The notes beneath the pieces are model-generated. The model had not been told where the DNA came from. It did not search any database and saw nothing but the letters and a program-made list of their open reading frames with translations. From Candidatus Nezhaarchaeales archaeon (GTDB taxonomy: Archaea > Thermoproteota > Methanomethylicia > Nezhaarchaeales > JAWCJE01), in assembly GCA_038853715.1 (NCBI GenBank), contig JAWCJE010000002.1, positions 1 through 64,000 on the forward strand: 64,000 nucleotides of DNA, written 5' to 3'. A program made the position numbers and the translations under genes. Shown here in pieces: positions 60,935 to 64,000 of the stretch. Every line of letters begins with the position of its first letter. Positions within the stretch are counted from its first letter, which is position 1.

Positions 60935-62257
60935 TTAACCCTCCACGCCCGGTATTCGGGCCTTTTCAAACTTAGACGTTGCTCGACCGATCGGAATGGT
61001 AGCATCTATACCAACCTTTGTGGTTAGTAATAGATCTTGGTCGGCTGATGGATCCAAGCTCGACCCTCTCGCGTTCTCTATGACAACTAATCCTCTATCC
61101 CCTTGGAAACGGGTAGCTATGGCCCATTCAACCTCCGTTAAGTCGTCCACATCTACGTCTTCATCTACCACTACTACGTGTTTAAGGCTTGGGTGAGCCG
61201 TAAATGCGGCGATTATAGCGTTCTTCCCATCCCCTTCAACCTGCTTCTTAATGGATACTACCGCGTGAAGCCAACCACAACCGCCGGGCGTTAACCTAAC
61301 CGCTTTAACTTTAGGTACTACAGAGCTAACCGCATTCCATATAGCGAGTTCACGAGGCATCCCCATAAGAAGCCTATGCTCAAGGCTGGCCGGTAATATC
61401 GCTTGGTATATAGGTGTTGAACGTCGCATTACCCTAGTGAACTTTATTATCGGTTGCCTCCTAACGATATCGTAAGTTCCAGTTACGTCGACGAACGGCC
61501 CCTCTTCAACGAATTGATCGGGCAGAATTAAACCTTCGAGAACGATTTCAGCCTCAACAGGGACCTTTACGTCCGAGGTTGTACAGCTACATACTCTTAA
61601 GCCACCCTTCAGTATACTGTTAGCCACCCAAAGCTCATCAACCCCGAAAGGAGGTGAGCAGGCCGCAGCGAATAATATGGCTGGATGCATCCCTATAACC
61701 ACGGCTACCTCTAATGGCTTCTTAAGGCTTCTAGCTTCTTGGTACATCGAGTAGAGGTGTCTTGGTACTAGCCTTATTACCCCCACGTCCTTACCGAGAA
61801 CCAGTATCCTATGTATTGAAGCGTTTTGAAAATTGCCTGAAACGGATTTAGCTACTACTATGCCGGCCGTTAAATAAGGACCTCGATCCTTTTCGTAGTG
61901 AGTTAGTACTGGAAGCTTTAACAAATTAGGCTCTTCAACAATCTCTTTAACTGGTCCATCCTCAACCTCCATGGGCTTTAAAGGGCTCGTTAACGCGTTG
62001 CTAACCTCTCCGTAAAACGTTTGTTCGTTAACGCCGAGCGCGTGTAAAATCCTGCTTCGAGTACTACAAACTCCGCCGACTACAGGTATCCTAGATTCCT
62101 TACATCTTTTAAACAAGACTACAGGCCCTCCATCAAGCTTTTTAAGCCGAGCCGCTACCTCAAACATCGTCGATAACTCGTCATCTACCTCCACTAGTTC
62201 GTTACGCGACTTACACTCCTCAAGGAATAACCTTAAGCTCGTAGCAACTACCTCCAC
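60935..62257 (-). CDS. UbiD-family decarboxylase (anhydromevalonate phosphate decarboxylase)
   Basis: 440 residues of the UbiD family (GGPVVLFKRCKESRIPVVGG; HRILVLGKDVGVIRLVPRHL; EGPFVDVTGTYDIVRRQPII). In archaea the homologue next to AcnX decarboxylates trans-anhydromevalonate 5-phosphate to isopentenyl phosphate, using prenylated FMN. Context with both dehydratase subunits supports that role. GTG start at 62257. The flavin prenyltransferase UbiX is not in the window. Confidence 0.88.
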   Translation of the reverse strand: MEVVATSLRLFLEECKSRNELVEVDDELSTMFEVAARLKKLDGGPVVLFKRCKESRIPVVGGVCSTRSRILHALGVNEQTFYGEVSNALTSPLKPMEVEDGPVKEIVEEPNLLKLPVLTHYEKDRGPYLTAGIVVAKSVSGNFQNASIHRILVLGKDVGVIRLVPRHLYSMYQEARSLKKPLEVAVVIGMHPAILFAAACSPPFGVDELWVANSILKGGLRVCSCTTSDVKVPVEAEIVLEGLILPDQFVEEGPFVDVTGTYDIVRRQPIIKFTRVMRRSTPIYQAILPASLEHRLLMGMPRELAIWNAVSSVVPKVKAVRLTPGGCGWLHAVVSIKKQVEGDGKNAIIAAFTAHPSLKHVVVVDEDVDVDDLTEVEWAIATRFQGDRGLVVIENARGSSLDPSADQDLLLTTKVGIDATIPIGRATSKFEKARIPGVEG

Positions 62258-62427
62258 TCACTTTAGGCTATCCGGAAATTATAGTTAATCGAGGTATAAT
62301 TAAATAGTATTAAGGAAGGGCTCTAAGCTCGAAAGCGAATCTTATTAGCGCTTAAATACGGAGTAAGACGAGTAGATGATGTAGTGACAAAAACCGAGGA
62401 GGAGGCATTACCTACAAGGGTTCAACT

Positions 62428-62553
62428 ATGAAGGTTTACCGAGCAGCTTACCGGCTCGCCGCGGAGGCTAAAGCCCACGACTACGGCCTGGTTATCGATA
62501 TGCCAGAGGATTTCGCTTACAGGTGGACTAAGATGAAGGCGGCCGCGTTATAA
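62428..62553 (+). pseudogene. Short coding remnant, possibly of a transposon protein
   Basis: 41-residue frame: MKVYRAAYRLAAEAKAHDYG, LVIDMPEDFAYRWTKMKA. The pattern A-x-x-A-x-x-x-x-Y-x-x-V-I-D-x-P-x-D recalls a segment of archaeal IS605 OrfB/TnpB-like proteins, but this is a weak match. The dispersed repeat (62555-62640) follows immediately. 62258-62427 and 62641-62821 hold no recognised genes. Confidence 0.3.
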
Positions 62554-62554
62554 T

Positions 62555-62640
62555 GAGCTTAGTTAGGTTTAAAACCAGTATTTCCGTTGTAGGCCCCAGT
62601 AGAAGCCTTCAACCCTTCAAAGGGAGCTTAAGCAGAGCGA
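62555..62640 (+). repeat. Dispersed repeat, copy 3
   Basis: AGCTTAGTTAGGTTTAAAAC, CCCAGTAGAAGCCTT, TTCAAAGGGAGCTTAAGCAG. Same order as 16425-16520 and, in part, 39165-39230. It begins right after the stop of the 62428 remnant, consistent with the 3' end of a mobile element. Confidence 0.5.
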
Positions 62641-62821
62641 TAAGCACTACTCGAACTTCCCCCTCGTAAGGCTTATTTACACTACACCAGTTAAAAAGGA
62701 GGCCCGTTTAACCTAAACCCTTACCCGTATAAGGATGTCCGCGTGAGAGGTAGGTTAATGGAGTTAAGGCTTTATAATACCATGACAAGGAGGTTAAGGA
62801 GGGCTTGGAGGTTTAACGCGT

Positions 62822-64000
62822 ATGGCGCAGTTCTTCGTAGCTAGTGAGGAAGATATTAAGAACGGGCTAACCACCGATATATATTACGTACGTACCCGGG
62901 AGGTCTTAATAAAAAAGGGGTTAGCTGATACCAAGGTAGCGATGGACGCCCACGTATACTCTTTTCCAAAGGGTTATACGTGGGCTGTGCTAGCAGGGGT
63001 AGAGGAGGTTGCGAAGCTTCTCGAGGGGTTGAAAGTAGACGTTTACGCCATGGATGAAGGAACGGTATTTCGCCTCTACCAGCCGCTACTAAGGATTGAA
63101 GGAGCCTACGGGGAGTTTGGAGTACTTGAAACTACGATCCTAGGGCTACTTAGGCATAGCTCAAGTATAGCTACTAAAGCGGCTAGGTGTAAAAAGGCAG
63201 CTGGTGATAAACTCGTCATATCATTCGGTGTTAGAGCGATACATCCAGCTATAGCCCCCATGGCTGATAGGGCCGCCTTCATAGGGGGTTGCGACGGGGT
63301 CGCAGGTATTTCCGGAGCGAAGTTGATAGGGGAAAAACCAATGGGAACCATACCACACGAGTTAGTAATAGTGTTTGGAGATCAAGTTTCAGCTTGGAAG
63401 GCCTTCGACGAAGTTATGCCTCCCGACGTCCCTAGAATCGCTTTATGCGATACTTGGTTCGATGAACGGGCGGAGGCTTTAATGGCCGCCCAATCCCTTG
63501 GAGCTAAGCTTTTCGGTGTACGATTTGATACCCCGAGCTCTAGAAGGGGTGATATAAGGAGGATAGTGGAGGAAGCTAGATGGACCCTAAATATCCATGG
63601 CTACACCAACGTTAAGATAGTACTAAGCGCCGGTATAGACGAGTACGCCATAGCCAAGCTTAAAGACGTCGTAGACGTCTTCGGGGTAGGCACCGCCATC
63701 ATGTTCCCGCCGTCAGTGGACATAGCCTTAGACATTGTAGAGCTTAACGGTAAACCAGTATCGAAGAGAGGTAAAATGCCCGGTAGGAAACAGGTATATA
63801 GGTGTTTAAACTGCTTCCACGACGAGTTAAAGCCATTGGGGTTAAAGATCGAAAAATGCCCTAAATGTGGAGGACCGGTCGAAGAACTACTAAAACCTTT
63901 AATCAAGAATGGGGAGATCGTACGAGACCTACCTAAACCGCAACGTATTAGAGAATACTTATTGAAACAGCTAGATAAACTTCCTAACATTACGGAGGGA
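62822..64000 (+). CDS. pncB: Nicotinate phosphoribosyltransferase (runs off the window)
   Basis: At least 393 residues from ATG 62822. FFVASEEDIKNGLTTDIYYV start; phosphoribosyl-site segments FGVRAIHPAIAPMADRAAF and SAGIDEYAIAKLKDVVDVFG; C-terminal zinc part CLNCFHDELKPLG...CPKCGGP as in the Thermoplasma enzyme. Makes NAMN from nicotinate in NAD salvage. The 3' end is outside the window. Confidence 0.9.
   Translation, partial: MAQFFVASEEDIKNGLTTDIYYVRTREVLIKKGLADTKVAMDAHVYSFPKGYTWAVLAGVEEVAKLLEGLKVDVYAMDEGTVFRLYQPLLRIEGAYGEFGVLETTILGLLRHSSSIATKAARCKKAAGDKLVISFGVRAIHPAIAPMADRAAFIGGCDGVAGISGAKLIGEKPMGTIPHELVIVFGDQVSAWKAFDEVMPPDVPRIALCDTWFDERAEALMAAQSLGAKLFGVRFDTPSSRRGDIRRIVEEARWTLNIHGYTNVKIVLSAGIDEYAIAKLKDVVDVFGVGTAIMFPPSVDIALDIVELNGKPVSKRGKMPGRKQVYRCLNCFHDELKPLGLKIEKCPKCGGPVEELLKPLIKNGEIVRDLPKPQRIREYLLKQLDKLPNITEG

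Noticed and set aside
1-64000. CRISPR arrays, rRNA genes or riboswitches
   Set aside because: No regularly spaced direct repeats, no rRNA core sequences and no recognised riboswitch core were found on either strand.

Overview
The window reads as the chromosome of an uncultured-type thermophilic archaeon of the TACK (Thermoproteota) kind. Evidence: archaeal-type ribosomal proteins (S4e, L44e, S27e), PriS/PriL primase, GINS, PCNA, FEN1, a Cdc48 ATPase, aIF2-alpha, RpoL, TFS, Csl4, Nop10, AglB, the archaeal mevalonate enzymes, and tRNA genes with introns at non-canonical sites. TTG and GTG starts are common. Three genes with conserved N-termini seem to start at ACG. I cannot name a species.

Layout. 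1-2.2 kb: remnants of a mobile element (zinc protein plus HTH/LAGLIDADG-like protein) and a broken IS. 2.5-10.4 kb: tRNA-Phe, tRNA-Gly and tRNA-Pro, two MFS transporters (one frameshifted), an acetoacetate decarboxylase homologue, a tautomerase, a GMP-synthase-like PP-loop ATPase and a COG2509 flavoprotein. 10.4-22.2 kb: the L3-to-L5 part of the ribosomal protein operon, mostly on the minus strand, broken by inserted mobile debris, with S19 inverted in place. 22.4-31.4 kb: an acyltransferase, archease, an intron-containing tRNA-Ser overlapped by a homing-endonuclease-like gene, IleRS and AglB. 31.4-38.9 kb: a minus-strand information-processing cluster, Csl4-RpoL-DUF99-TFS-PCNA-PriL-PriS-GINS-L44e-S27e-aIF2-alpha-Nop10. 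39.4-47.9 kb: METTL5-like methyltransferase, DUF371, FEN1, Cdc48, aEF1-beta, geranylgeranyl reductase, Pth2 and TruD.

48.06-57.11 kb is an island between two direct copies (about 262 bp) of the tmk 3' end. It holds an NrpR-type nitrogen regulator, a four-gene glutamate-synthase-like operon with a candidate NrpR operator at its promoter, mobile debris and a fused GMP synthase. It separates truD from tmk, which look ancestrally convergent and overlapping. 57.1-62.3 kb: tmk, an HD phosphohydrolase and three genes of the archaeal mevalonate pathway (phosphomevalonate dehydratase subunits and the UbiD-type decarboxylase). The window ends inside nicotinate phosphoribosyltransferase.

A recurring theme is partial duplication: fragments of tmk, of the RNase P subunit Rpp29 and of the cdc48 promoter plus 5' coding end occur away from their parents, as do at least five pieces of one mobile module and several short terminal-inverted-repeat elements. 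All readings were made by eye; no searches were run.
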